In this document: positions 52,801 through 64,000 of the stretch, in pieces
How positions within the stretch are numbered: the first letter of the stretch is position 1
How the letters are laid out: each line of letters opens with the position of its first letter
Origin: Azadirachta indica
Taxonomy: Eukaryota > Streptophyta > Magnoliopsida > Sapindales > Meliaceae
Length of the DNA stretch: 64,000 bases
Assembly: GCA_022749755.1 (NCBI GenBank)
Contig: CM040440.1
Location: 22,865,269 to 22,929,268, forward strand
Direction: 5' to 3'
Notes under the pieces: generated by a model
Database searches by the model: none
Seen by the model: only the letters and a program-made list of their open reading frames with translations
Told to the model about the DNA's origin: nothing
Program-made: the position numbers and the translations under genes

Positions 52801-53990
52801 ATTATGTAATGATAATGGATCGCCGCACTTCTTGCTTTTCATTCATTCCCGTATTAATTACTCGCTCCATCTCCATTAACATTCTTGTATATTTAAATTA
52901 ATAACAACATTTGAGCTCACATTAAAGTCAACCAATTAAACTAATAATGGTAATAATAATCTCATATAAGTCACAACTAATATAACTGTTCACATTTCTA
53001 TACCAATTTTGTTGTATAATGTCCATGCACCGATTTTTTTTTTTTTTTTTTTTTTTTTACCATATCCAAACTACAGTGTTCCCACCCCTTTTTACGCTAC
53101 TGATTTTCTTTCCTAGTATTAGTAAATTTAGTTAGAAACTACCAATTAGAGGGGACCACCAAATCACTGTATATACCATTCAGATATTGCCGCGTGGTCT
53201 AGCTGCAATTTCATTTCCGTCTTTGGAAGAATTTCATTTTAGTCCCCAATCGCTTCTAATTCTAAACCTATATTCTAATTTTAACATTACATGACCAATA
53301 CCCCTAATGGACCGTATTTAAACTTCATTGAGTGTTGATATTAGTAGTAAACTGATTTGATATTGATTCCATTAGCAAACAAACGATATAAAACAACATG
53401 ATTTTGGTTAATACAATTTTTTTTTAAAAAAAGTTTTATTTTAATTGATTTTACTAAATTACTTCATTAGCGCTTCCTCCTGTTAGTTAAATGAATTTAA
53501 CAAAATATTAAACTATAGAGACGAAGGTAAGGTTAAAGAACGAATTAATAGCTTTAGTTTATAATAATATAAGTGTCAACTTTATTGACTAAAATGAAGT
53601 TTTATAAAAAATTAAGGACTAAAGTAAAATTCTCAAACTTCTAAAATTCTTTGCCTGGCGGAAGAAGGGAAGACGAGAAGAGAAGATTTTTTGCAATAAC
53701 ACTCAAAACTGCGTCTGCGTCTAAAAATCAGGAACTCATTTACTCTCTCGCTTCATTTCTTCATTTTTGGCAGTTTAACAGTTTTCTTCTTGAATGAAAC
53801 GAATTTAATGTCACCTTTCTCTCACGTGACTTCCATCCTCCCCCAACCCCCACAAGCTCACCACCACTTCTCTTCCAAGTTTTTATATATATATATACAC
53901 AAAACCCTCACCGGCGCCAACTTCTCTCTCTTTCTCGCCATTTTCGAATGTAATCTTCAAAGAAAAACCTAAACATTTTCATTTTCATCC
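49811..53990. other. 4.2-kb gene-free region
   Basis: I find no supported gene. A short open peptide near 50650-50700 (IIKEYAAAVKEAK) is unrecognised. A SINE-like A-box head lies at 51594-51660. Simple repeats include AAAG (52408-52436) and AAGC (52534-52558). A T run sits near 53034-53058 and a MITE candidate at 53229-53632. A TATATATATATACAC stretch at 53884-53900 may be the ATL4 TATA region. Confidence 0.5.
53229..53632. mobile_element. MITE candidate with AGTCC inverted ends
   Basis: The left end reads gaatttcattttagtcc and the right end, on the opposite strand, gaattttactttagtcc, about 404 bp apart. The interior is AT-rich and non-coding. No clear target-site duplication was seen, so the boundaries are approximate. 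Confidence 0.4.
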
Positions 53991-54932
53991 ATGGAAAATC
54001 TCAAACCTAGCATTATCATTATCGTTTTGATACTCGCCATAACTGTTTTTCTCTCCGTCTCCCTCTGCCTCCTCCTCCGCCATCTCAATCGTCGTTGTCT
54101 CCGTCATCTCTCCACCACCACCACCACCGTCTCCTCCGCCGATTCGCGTCGTGTTTCTAGTCGCCGCGTCTCCCCGGAGAATCCAGTGCCGGATCCTTCG
54201 GCGCCGGTTAATCCGGCGTTTCATGTTATTGACTCCCTCCCTCTTTTTACTTTTTCGTCGGTTACGCGCCGGTCTTCCAGTGGTGGAGATTGTGCTATTT
54301 GTCTGTTTAAGTTTGAGCCGCACGATCAGTTACGTCTTCTTCCTCTTTGTTGCCATGCGTTTCACGCTCATTGTATTGACACGTGGCTTGAATCCAACCT
54401 TACGTGTCCTCTGTGCCGGTCTCCGATAAGTGCTACGGAATCTGATGTCATGAAAGCAATACAAACTTCTTCCGCCGGTGTTGTTGGCGCCAGTGACAGT
54501 TTCCGTCTCGAGATCGGCTCAATTAGCCGCCGCCAAGCCGGTACTGAATCATTGGGTGAGCCTCAGCGTAGAAGATCGTACTCTCTAGGCTCGTTCGACT
54601 ACGTCGTTGAGGAGGAGTCTGATGTTACAATGACCCAAACGTTTCGGAGAAGCGTTTCCGATAAGGAGGAAATCGCAGCTGATTTAGGTCAGTCGGCTTC
54701 GGAGCCGAACCTAGCCTCGGAGGTGGCAGCGGGAAGGAACTGGCTCAAGGACTACGTTGATAGGCTCTCGTTTTCTCTTTCGTCACGTGCGATGTCCTTC
54801 AGGAGCTCGGGCAGATTCTTCAGTGGCAGCAGCCGCCGGAGCGATGGCGCCGGTGTCGGAGATTATGACTTGGAGGCAAATCGTGTGGGCGAAGAAATCA
54901 GCGAATTCTTTCAATGGTTTTCATGGGTATGA
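53991..54932 (+). CDS. ATL4: RING-H2 E3 ubiquitin ligase, ATL4-like
   Basis: This is an intronless gene of 313 residues, as usual for ATL genes. One N-terminal transmembrane segment ([22 protein letters not shown]) is followed by a basic Ser/Thr-rich region. A degenerate GLD-type position ([10 protein letters not shown]) precedes the RING-H2 finger. The finger runs from CAIC through [16 protein letters not shown] to CPLC, giving the C3H2C3 ligands and the conserved tryptophan. The long C-terminal part is Ser/Arg-rich and ends [15 protein letters not shown] proteins are membrane-anchored E3 ligases that accept E2-ubiquitin through the RING. The C-terminal half with [12 protein letters not shown] and the FFQWFSW end suits the ATL4 subgroup; the target proteins are unknown. 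Confidence 0.93.
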   Translation: MENLKPSIIIIVLILAITVFLSVSLCLLLRHLNRRCLRHLSTTTTTVSSADSRRVSSRRVSPENPVPDPSAPVNPAFHVIDSLPLFTFSSVTRRSSSGGDCAICLFKFEPHDQLRLLPLCCHAFHAHCIDTWLESNLTCPLCRSPISATESDVMKAIQTSSAGVVGASDSFRLEIGSISRRQAGTESLGEPQRRRSYSLGSFDYVVEEESDVTMTQTFRRSVSDKEEIAADLGQSASEPNLASEVAAGRNWLKDYVDRLSFSLSSRAMSFRSSGRFFSGSSRRSDGAGVGDYDLEANRVGEEISEFFQWFSWV

Positions 54933-56650
54933 GTCAGTAAATATGCTTTCTATTTTGGGGCATTTTCAGTATTTTTCTTTTTTGCTTTATCCACTCCATT
55001 ATTTGATTTTTTTTCTGAAAAAAAAAAAAGAGCTTAAGCTACTAGTAAAACCAAGGAAATGAATGGAGTGGATGTAGCAAAATTTGGAGCGGAAACATCG
55101 TAAAACCGCGACCTTCAGGTCAGCGGCTCTATATCCTGTATAGATAAAGTAGTGAATTTTACGTGGATGGCTTTAGAGATAGAGACAGATAATTAGTCTT
55201 GAGAGAATTATAGAAAATCTGCGTTTGAAAAATCGGACGGTTGAGATTTGTAGGTTGGAAATTTTTGGAATTAATGCTATGATCTACCTTACATCATATG
55301 AATTGTATCATGTGTGATTATTGCAAATTTTGTGGCGATGAGTATGACATTGATGACGTACTCACTCATACATAGCGTTCAGTGGGTGATGTTTTGGTTT
55401 ACCAGAAATCGCAGATCATTTAATGAAAGAGTTAGCATTTTGTAGTACGTTGTCTGTTTGATATACGCAAATTTCATTAATATTGAATGCTGTTAGTTGG
55501 ATATGTTTCTTGAATTTATTGTTTTTATTTCTTTAGTTTTTCAGTATTCACGAATTGAATTAATTTTCTGAGCTCGTTAAATTATTGTCGATCCTGGTAG
55601 GAGATAAAAGTAAATGCACATAACTCATGCAGGGAAGAAACGTGTTGTTTCCTTTATTTTTTTTTTTGGGGTACCAGTTTCGGTTGAACAGATTAGTTCT
55701 TGTAGGAATTTTCAGAAATTTCGGGCTTGAATATATTGTTGGAAAAGATCAGTGTTGTTTGCTTGTTTTAAGCTTGAGTTTGCCAGTTTTTTGGTGTTTT
55801 TCTTTCTTGAGCCTTGAAGGTGGTTGACTTTCATGGTGTATTTAGAGAAAATTTAATACTTGGGCTTAGAAAACAAGTGTTGTAGTTATATATAGGTTGT
55901 CTTGAAAGACTGCCGATGCTGCTTTTAAATGTTCTAACTTTGAAATGGAGTTCAGCTCGACATTTAATTTGTTCCTAGAGAGAAGTCAGTGATGCTAGAT
56001 CTAGAATTTCGAAATTTGATATTTATCTCAGTAATATTTTCGTTGACACACACATATATATATACATATATATATTTCTGGTTGTTTAGAGGTCACATTT
56101 ATATTTTGGCTTTTACTAATTTCAAGTTATATAAGCTAATTCTCACTAAACGAATAAGACAGTGAAAGATGATAGGAATTAAGAAACCTCGTCACAGAGC
56201 AGTGCAGAGCAGAGCACTTGACGAGCTGCTCCTCCTAGCCTAGAACAAGAAAGGTTTTGGACAGCAATAGATGGGCGGTTTAAGTTTTTGTATTATGTTG
56301 GAATAGCCAAGTTTTTGGTAAGGTTTGGAGCGATTCGTCTTTATGTTTCGTGTCCTTTTGTTAGAACATACACTAGAGGATAAGAAGAAAATATCGTAAC
56401 AAGAGGTTACTTGAAACAAAACTTGCAGAACAGGGCCACACCACCATCCTACCCTTCAATGCAAGCTGCAATACTTCAGACGAAGCCGAAAAACATACAT
56501 GTCAAAACATACATTTTTCTTCTTCTTTCTTGGCTAACAACTAAATCCAACATTCAGAGCTGTTTACTAATTTCATGTCCACTTTTAAATGCCGGGTATT
56601 TACAATTTAGATTGGACATTGAATTTGAAATTGCTCATTCTTGTAAATAA

Positions 56651-56683
<33 letters not shown>

Positions 56684-57088
56684 GGGTTCTTATGATCCTC
56701 TGAACACTGATAATATTTCTCTGGATTTAGTTTTACTCTTACATGGGCCGAAGCTGAGAGCCCATCAGATCCTGATTTTTGATAGAAAATGAATTATATA
56801 TTTTTTATTTCATGGGATCGTCTGCATCATGATAACGTTGATTTAGAAAAAAACAAAATAATAAAAATGATTCACCAAATTCGCAGATGATGAAATGCAA
56901 ACGTACTCCAGGTTATTAATCGACTAATCCTAATCAATAAATTTAAAAGGAAAAAAAAAAAAAAAAAAGCAATTTTCTCAGGCGGGCAGATTTCAGGTAA
57001 TTTGGTTGTGGGGAATTCTGTGGATCATCTCTAAGATTCATAATACTCATCAATAAATTAAAGAACAAAATCCTCAACAACTGTCCCC
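54933..57088. other. intergenic DNA between convergent ATL4 and GPI-anchored genes
   Basis: Only 3' flanks and simple repeats (AT run 56650-56682) are seen. No gene is supported. Confidence 0.55.
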
Positions 57089-57978
57089 TCAATTAACTGT
57101 GGTGCAAATGTTGTATAAATAAACAAATAGAAAACCCAATATCAAAATGGTGTGATAAGACGCAGCAATTTTCTCTCCATCGCTGCAAGGATATGCGCTT
57201 CCACTGAAGCAACCTGTCTTCTGCTTGATCCCTTCACCACGATCTTCAAGAACAAATGTGGAATTTATGGTTCCATCACTAAACAACACACACCAGAAAA
57301 AGCTTTTATGGAACCCAACCAACCCAACTCCGACCTCGCTATGAGATTTATTTCTCAGAAGAGACAACGTGTTCTTGTCCTTGACGAGAACTCGAGAAAA
57401 TGCTTCCGATGGTTCAAGATACTTGGATTGACAGCCCACAATGTGGCCGGTTATGGTGCCGAAAGTGGGCAGCTCTACACCACAGTTGGGTGCGAAAACT
57501 TCTGTGAAGTCATCTTCAGGTGGCTTACAGTTCACAGCATTGCCGCTTGTGCAGTTGCCCTTGCATATTTCAACATATTGCAAGGCCATGCAGCCAAGAC
57601 CGGGACTGTCATTTAGTTTCGGGAGCTTTTCAGATGATCTATTGTTGTTTATGATGTTGACAAGTTCATTTGCAGGGTTCCCTGTAGGTCAAATCAACTA
57701 CATAATTAGTCTTAGAGTATGCATTTAAGTAAATTTAACGTTTGCTATGAAGTATAATTCCATAACTAGAACATCTAATCTGTTTTCTCTGCAAGCATCA
57801 ATCTATACTAGATAGACTAGTCATATATGTGCTTTTATCTTTTGAAATGAATCCAAATTACATTTCACTTTCATTTCAATATGTCTAAATAAAGAGGTGG
57901 AGAATTTGCAGAAGAAAGACATCCAATCACCACAAAATCTACCTTGAGCACTCAATTTCTCTCTTGTAATGTCATGAT

Positions 57979-58018
<40 letters not shown>

Positions 58019-58798
58019 GTATATGGTCTCCATATATGAGCAAGACTTATTATAATAGTGACTAGTAAGTACAGCATCAAACTCAAGCCTAACACTAACA
58101 GCAACTCAATTAGTATTGTTCTCGACAGCAGCATAAAAACCAACAACCGGGGTATTATATTAGCAGAGCAAAATGTCAACTTTAACCTTTCTAAACTGTG
58201 TTCAATCATAATATAATGTTCTTTTGCAGACAGTCACAAATATATACGCATTCAGTATGCCAATTGCGAATTGCCAAATGCGAGAGGTCTTTCCTCAAAT
58301 GTAAAGTTAAAATTCAGTGAAACAAAAAGGAAGAGATACTTTTCATGGAAAGTTGAAAGTGATTAGAGTAAGAGTTTCTTCTCTACCGTTTCAACTTTCA
58401 AATTTACACTATTGGTTTGACATCAAGGATTTTAAAGGGATCAACATTAACATCTAATCTCTTCCTCCATTTTCATGGAAACCAAACTGAGCATCAGAAA
58501 ACTACACTACAGAAGCAGTGGAATAATCAAACAGAAAAGCCCAATTGCAATACCGTAGACATAACAGATAAAAGCCTCAGTTTCAGGAAAGCCAGTCAGA
58601 GAAAAACATAAACCCAGTTCCAGAATCCAATAAGCAAAGATCAAAGGGAAGATAATGCAAATGTCATAATAGTTTTGCTGATTCAGAAAATGAATGAAGA
58701 GCTGTAATATTACCATGTTTGTTGGAGCAAACAACAACTGGCGAAAACAGTAGATGACAGAGTAGAAGCCACTCAGAGAAGCAAAACTTGTGTGCCAT
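57089..58798 (-). CDS. secreted GPI-anchored-type glycoprotein (At5g19230/At3g06035-like)
   Basis: There are two exons, 58798-58714 and 57681-57089, in phase; 225 residues. Exon 1 encodes mainly a signal peptide (MAHKFCFSEWLLLCHLLF...). The mature part begins NPANELVNIINNNR and contains about ten cysteines (LGCMALQYVEICKGNC, NCKPPEDD, APNCGVELP). It also has N-glycosylation sequons (NCT, NKS, NST) and ends in a hydrophobic tail (TILILGFLFVYLY) suited to a GPI-attachment signal. The NIINNNR...LGCMA...Y pattern and SEVGVGLVG resemble an uncharacterised plant GPI-anchored family of CAP/SCP-like fold. It is probably displayed at the plasma membrane or cell wall; function unknown. The intron carries a CA microsatellite (57980-58011). 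Confidence 0.85.
57980..58011. repeat. CA microsatellite
   Basis: About 15 CA units followed by ATATAT, within the intron of the GPI-anchored protein gene. Confidence 0.9.
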
Positions 58799-61209
58799 TT
58801 CTTCTTTGCCAAAAAGAAAATGTGAGAAGATAAAAAACCTAGTCTTAGAAAACGCTATACACTTGTTCAGCATATTTAAGTGTCTGTTTGGTGTGAAAGG
58901 AAAGGAAAGGAGAAAATATTTTGCCCCAAAAAAAAAAAAGAAAGGAGAAAGGTTAGAGATAAAAGTGTTGCAGATTGATGGACAGACGCGACAAATTATA
59001 GGACGTCGCTGGTGGTCCCAAGTAGCCGCTCAAATGTATTGTAAATGGTTCAATTTCTTATTACCTTATTATTATTATAAGGAATTAACGGATACCTCCC
59101 CTGAGGTTTTTAAAACACACAGATAGGTTAAGATTAGAAAATCTACACATATCTCCCTTAACCGTCAATTTACTAACCTTATTAGTTGAAATAACCTAAA
59201 TACCGCAATTTAATTTAAATTTTTTGATATTTAGAAATGTTTACAAAATTTTAATATTATTTAATTTTAAGTACACCAAATTTGGGGCTTTCAGCTTCTC
59301 TCTTTCTTTCTTTCTCTCTCTCTCTCTCTCTCAAATTTGACGCCCTTCACTTGATACCTCCCTTTATAAATTTATTGTTGTCATTTTTCCTTTTTCTCTA
59401 CCCCTCTTTAGATCTTTTTTCTCCTTACTATAAATCCCTAATATGCTGCCAACACCACTACAACCTCCCTATTCCTTCTTTCTGCCCTCTCTAAATTCTT
59501 CATCTTCTATTATATAATAAAACAAAGCAACAAACCTAAATTTAGAAAGAAAATTCAAATATTAACTTTTTAAACTAGAGATTTAATTAAATTTAATGAG
59601 TTTGCCAACGATAAAGATGAATAACAATAACTTAATAATGCTTTTGTTTTAAGAGAAGAGTTCAATTTAATAAATTGAGAAGGTTCTTTGTAGTTAAAAT
59701 TGATGGACAGAAATCTTTTAATCTTTGTCGGGATGAAATGGATAGTTGCAAGGCTTTTGATGCTTATAGGTTAGAAAAATATTTTGGCCAATATTTTAAT
59801 AGACATAGTTTTTGCAAGAGATTTTAAGATTTTTATTTGATGTTGAAATCAAGAAAATAAAAAATATATAAAATTTAATCTTAAAAAAATAAATATGAGA
59901 GAGGAGAATTATATTTTACTAAATTGTTTATAAATTAATGGTCAAAAAATTGTCAATATCAGTTAATTGACAGTTTATGGGAGGTATATGTAAATAGTTT
60001 TAAAATTTTAATTCATATATAATTTTTTAAAACCTTAGGGGAGGTATTGATTATTATTATTATTGGATTTGTTTTCGAGGCAGCTAGCAGAATTTCAAAT
60101 ACGAAAGCCTTGAAGCGGACCCACCATTTGACGGGAAATTAGGAGATCATAATCATGTCATGCCCACTTTCTTTGGATACCTGAATTTTATTATTCAAAT
60201 TTTAAATGCGATTTTTGGTTTTTATGTGGAAATAAATAGAAAAAATTGTATCTCAAAGACAATCACCTACGATTTTTTTTTTTTTTAAAAAAAGGAGACA
60301 AACAAAGTATATATTGACTCTGAGGTTATATGGAATCATAAGTCATAATATAATTTTATAAAACTAATTATTGGATTGAAAAGTTTTGTTTTTCTTTTTT
60401 CACTCCACATTTATCTAAAAATAAGATTAAGCTCAGGTGATTTTTTTACATAAATTTGAATAATTTTATTTAAATATTTAAGAGTTATTTATTTTTTAAT
60501 TTATATTTAAAAATTTATTAAAAATATGTAAATATAATTAAATTAAAAATTTTAAACAATAAAATGTACGAATAAATTAAATATTTTATTTATTAATAAT
60601 ATCTTTTGTTTATTATTTAATTTTTATATGTGTCAATAATTTATATTTAAAATTTTTTTAGGGTATACATATGTCAATGTATTAGTTTAAAATATTTTTT
60701 GCTTTTATAGAAATAAATAATTTTAAATTTTATATTCAAATATTTAAAATAAAAAATAAATATATTAATTAGATTCAAATTTTAATTATATTCATATCTA
60801 AAATAGAGAAAATAAATACTGTCTAAAACTATGATTTTTTCACAAAGTAAACTAAATATTAAGTTTATATTTATATATCATTTAATTTTAAAATTATTTA
60901 TTTTTTGTAAGATAAAAATTTGTAGAGCAACTTGTGTGGGCTGGATGAGATTTTTAAAATGATATTTTTAGAATTTAAAAAAATATTTTTTTAAAAATAA
61001 TATTTAAAGGGAAAAATTAATTAAATTTAAAAAATATAATTATAAAAACTAAAAAGGACCATTGTTTTTACTTTTAGTTTCTCAAAAAATTTTGAAAATA
61101 AATTTTAACACCTATATATACATATTTTATTATTTTCAGAACATAACAAACAATTACTTCAAATTTTAATTTGTGAATTACATAGAGCGCAGCAAAATTT
61201 GGAAGCCAA
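58799..61209. other. intergenic region containing a second long-TIR element
   Basis: No gene is supported. A TC run (59314-59332) and a roughly 970-bp element (59081-60053) related to the 44-kb Mutator-like element are present. Positions 60280-61150 are extremely AT-rich. Confidence 0.5.
59081..60053. mobile_element. second member of the ATACCTCCCCT long-TIR element family
   Basis: The left end (59081 on) has GGATACCTCCCCTGAGGTTTT and, about 70 bp in, ACACATATCTCCCTTAA. The right end (to 60053) has the same pair in inverted order (CCTTAGGGGAGGTATTGA and GGGAGGTATATG). The spacing and motifs match the ends of the 44033-45544 element. Flanks on both sides are TTATTATTAT, compatible with a target duplication but also with simple-repeat DNA. 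There is no coding capacity. Confidence 0.5.
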
Positions 61210-61222
61210 GAAAGTTCTAGAA
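61210..61222. promoter_or_regulatory. perfect heat-shock element upstream of CPN10
   Basis: GAAAGTTCTAGAA fits GAAnnTTCnnGAA exactly, the three-unit binding site of a heat-shock factor trimer. It lies 28 bp upstream of a TATATA box and about 124 bp before the chaperonin ATG. Confidence 0.7.
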
Positions 61223-61243
61223 CTAAATAGAATTTGCGGGTGA

Positions 61244-61255
61244 CACGTGTATATA
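61244..61255. promoter_or_regulatory. G-box abutting the CPN10 TATA box
   Basis: CACGTG (61244-61249) runs directly into TATATA (61250-61255), about 90 bp before the ATG. G-boxes bind bZIP/bHLH factors; touching the TATA box could affect initiation. Confidence 0.55.
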
Positions 61256-61345
61256 CACAAATAAGGGTTTCTAAATGTTTCGTCCCAAACACTGTTCAAA
61301 CTTTCGGTCTCGTCGCTTCCGCTCTGTTTCCGAATTTCCTTGTCC

Positions 61346-62904
61346 ATGGCGTCTACCTTCGTTACACTATCAAGCTCTTTATTCTCTTTCAATAAAATCA
61401 GCATTCCTTCCCGTTCGAATAGGACGCTCTTGGGTTTGTTTTATTCTCTAAATATACAAATTTTTTTATGTCATTTTATTTCCATTTTCGTCAATTAAAA
61501 TGCTGGTTTTTTAGCAGGGTCGCGTAAACCTGCTCTGAGAGTGAATGCAATTGCCAAAAAATGGGAGCCAACTAAGGTTTCAATTATTTTTCTCCCGTTT
61601 AAACTTATTTGAATTTAGCTTTTTGTAAATTCTGTGAAGTTTTAATTTTGTACATATTTTTTTAAATACTAATTGTTACGGCGCAATTTTTGAGTTTTAG
61701 GTTGTTCCTCAGGCTGATAGAGTCCTGGTTCGTCTTGAGCAGTTACCCGAGGTTTGGCCTTATCTTTTATCTGCTTAGTTTATATATACATATAATGTTG
61801 ATCATTGTGTATTTATTTATTTGGAAATAAGGAAGCTTAATTTCATATTTTCGTGATGTTCTTATTGCCATGGCGAGAAGAAAATTTGCATTTTGCTTTT
61901 CTTAAGAATCTAGGTATGTTTATGAATTTATTATGTCTGACTTTTACTTGTAATTTACCTTTGTCAATGTGATGTCTGCTCTTCAGCTCTGGCAAAATCT
62001 AGTATAAATTTGAGCTACTGTTTTTCCTTTAGAATGGAAAGCTAAATAGCATTTAATCATATAATGCTTGCAACCATAGTGTTGAGTTGAAACCACTTAT
62101 TGAAGCCAGCTAATTTTGTGAATCATCTTACATCTCTCCAACAAGAGAATTTTTCAGAATGGATGGTCGAGAATGTTTCCTGTTGTATCTTGATTATTAC
62201 CTTTGAATTTCATGCTTTCTTGTGCCAATTATGAACTATTTTAATACAACAGAAATCAACTGGTGGAGTGTTGTTGCCAAAAGCAGCAGTTAAGTTTGAA
62301 AGATATCTTATGGGGGTGGTAAGATTCCGAAAGTTGCTTTTATTTTGGGAGGGAATGGTAGATGATTCTTTAGAATGCTTCATGAATGTTTCAATTTTTT
62401 GTCTCAGATTCTCACTGTTGGCTCTGATGTTGAACAAGTGGATGCTGGAAAGAAGGTATTGCTGCCCCTTGATGTTTAACTCTCCCAGTAAAATTTTCCT
62501 GCTAAGATGATATCATGTCATAGCATATTGGCATATCCTTATGTTTTCACACCCATTTAAACCTTGTATCTTATATCTTGTTGCAGGTTCTCTTCTCTGA
62601 CATAAATGCATATGAGGTAAGCAGCTTCTCTCAAAATGGTAACACCATAGACTGATTTGTATAGATGGGACTGTATCCTTGCCCTAAAAATTAACACTTA
62701 CGGTGTATCGAGACATAACTAGCTTCTTTACTTCTTGAGTTTGTATTAGTTATTTCCATTATCATTGTTAATTGTTTTTTTTAAACTGCAAATATAATTC
62801 AGTGCATTCTAAATGCATTCATGTCTTTGTTTCAGGTTGATTTGGGAACAGATGAGAGGCATTGCTTTGTTAAAGAGAATGATTTGCTCGCTGTGGTTGA
62901 GTGA
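61346..62904 (+). CDS. CPN10: chloroplast 10-kDa co-chaperonin (GroES family)
   Basis: There are seven short exons: 61346-61433, 61518-61576, 61701-61751, 62253-62318, 62408-62455, 62587-62616 and 62836-62904. The product is 136 residues and no single reading frame contains it. The Ser-rich N-terminus (MASTFVTLSSSLFSFNK) up to about VNA is a plastid transit peptide. The single GroES domain includes PQADRVLVRLEQLPE, the mobile loop KSTGGVLLPKAAVKFERYLMG, VLFSDINAYEVDLG and ENDLLAVVE. It caps the chloroplast Cpn60 chaperonin (with Cpn20) during protein folding, including Rubisco. After the loop it reads MGVILTVG where I recall MGEI in relatives. The promoter has a perfect heat-shock element, a G-box and a TATA box. 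Confidence 0.95.
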
Positions 62905-63354
62905 AGTTCGCACCTATTTTCCCAAGATTACTTTTCCTAGAATTGTGGCATCTTGTCTGCGTCTGTATCAGTTCTCATGATGCATCTTTTCACCTTTGTA
63001 TTAATCTACTAGAACCCCAGATTAGAGTAAGGAAAATGAAAAATTCCTTTGGCAAGCCAATCTGTCTCATATGCCTTTTACTGAAGCTTTTATGATTTTC
63101 TTTTCAAGACAATTACAACTATGAATCGATTATTTCGTCATTTACGAAACGATGTAATTTCTGCATCATTAGTGGCAAGTGATATAAATCAATAGTGACC
63201 ATTAATTAAAAAAAAAAGGAGAGAGGCTTGATCATTTTAGCACCAAAGCAGATTAAAAATGGCTTCTTGCATTTCGGCCTTGAATGTTCCCTAATGAGAA
63301 AGTCTCACAAGTGTTACATACAAATAACAATTAACTAAAACAATAACAAAAACA
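62905..63354. other. short spacer between convergent CPN10 and the terminal gene
   Basis: It holds the two 3' flanks only. Confidence 0.6.
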
Positions 63355-64000
63355 TCAAAACTCAAAAAGCCGGAACTCTACCATTCCTTCCTTTCTTTTT
63401 GGTGAATACCAGGCAACAACTTTCCCCAAGTGAAGAAGCCTCAAGGAGTAACTCAATGTATATATAACGTCCTCCATTGACGACTCAAGCCTCCCCGATG
63501 AAGAATCAAACAAAAATTTTGAATCAATGCCAAAGACAATGGGCCCTAAAACCTGGAAGAGAGAGAGGCGCGACCATAATTATTGCCAGTTTCCTTACAT
63601 TCTGAACTGATACATGCTGAGAATTGCGTATATATCACATATCAAAATCTCCAGTGGTAGAACTTAAAAATTAGCAGTTTTCTGAAATGATTTGGTTTTC
63701 CAATTCTTCCAGTGAGTTTTAGGTTTCATCAATTCAAAGAGTTTGTTCAATTCCTTGGGTTAATGTTCATTACCAACAACTAAATTAATCCTGTTCGGTG
63801 CCTAGGATTCTAATTAACATCATCAGACATCAGCTATAGTAAGCTAGAATATCGAGGAGGAAATACCTGCTGTTGAAAGATTAAATTTAGCCTTGGAGAA
63901 GATAGTGAATTGTCTGCATTGCTGACTGAATTACTGCTGAAAGTATTCATAGCCCTTTTGGCAAGACCTGAAAATGAACTTATATCCAGACGAGCATCTA
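63355..64000 (-). CDS. C-terminus of a conserved plant gene (At2g44640-like), cut by the window edge
   Basis: Two exons are visible. The last is 63552-63355 (66 codons including the stop). The one before is 64000-63867, running out of the window. Acceptor TTCCAG|GTTTTAGG and donor CAGCAG|GTATTT join in phase 0. The upstream part reads DARLDISSFSGLAKRA...LNLIFQQQ. The last exon encodes VLGPIVFGIDSKFLFDSS, a middle, then LSYSLRLLHLGKVVAWYSP and the end KRKEGMVELRLFEF. There is no start codon in view. The C-terminus looks like a conserved plastid-envelope lipid-transfer-related family (TGD4-like), mainly because I recall the Arabidopsis neighbour of CPN10 being of that kind. The naming is tentative; the gene itself is well supported. 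Confidence 0.75.

Noticed and set aside
57152..57616. 154-codon plus-strand ORF
   Set aside because: It is antisense to exon 2 of the GPI-anchored protein, whose signal peptide, cysteines and splice sites make the minus strand the coding one.

Overview
This window is nuclear DNA from a flowering plant, most likely a rosid eudicot. Genes carry GT-AG introns, intergenic DNA is very AT-rich, AAT/ATT microsatellites are abundant, and every recognisable protein is plant-type (CYP714 P450, MORN protein, LSD1-finger metacaspase, RLCK-VII kinase, PPR, FLZ, ATL). The species cannot be fixed from the sequence. Citrus or a relative is only a guess.

Layout. 1-1956: AT-rich DNA with a G-quadruplex motif. 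1957-4617 (-): CYP714-type cytochrome P450. 6212-9628 (+): casein kinase II beta. 11447-13992 (+): MORN-repeat membrane protein. 15059-16251 (-): ribosomal protein L37a. 17071-18589 (+): type I metacaspase. 20035-27280 (-): full-length eIF4G. 27.7-32.4 kb: AT-rich, gene-free. 32931-34691 (+): PCRK-like receptor-like cytoplasmic kinase. 36152-38830 (-): 18-repeat P-class PPR protein. 40487-41063 (-): FLZ zinc-finger protein. 41.1-46.1 kb: gene-poor, with a 1.5-kb Mutator-like element holding a LINE fragment. 46169-48055 (-): mitochondrial F1-ATPase delta' subunit. 48433-49810 (+): broken, intron-containing copy of ribosomal protein S11. 53991-54932 (+): ATL4-like RING-H2 ligase. 57089-58798 (-): secreted, GPI-anchored-type protein. 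61346-62904 (+): chloroplast chaperonin 10. 63355-64000 (-): 3' end of a conserved gene that runs off the window.

Exon structures were built by hand from splice consensus, reading-phase continuity and remembered protein families. Each complete model gives a phase-consistent ORF of normal family length. The genes are independent units, not an operon, but several translation and organelle genes share TGGGCC/T site II and telo-box promoter motifs. From memory, the set CKB, RPL37A, eIF4G, ATL4, CPN10, FLZ and the terminal gene matches two duplicated Arabidopsis blocks (around At3g60210-60250 and At2g44640-44680). This would make the window a largely intact ancestral segment. I see no novel multi-gene system. 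The more unusual items are the S11 pseudogene on a shared divergent promoter, a perfect heat-shock element in front of CPN10, the readable PPR code, the coding AAT microsatellite in the metacaspase, and a small family of long-TIR elements.
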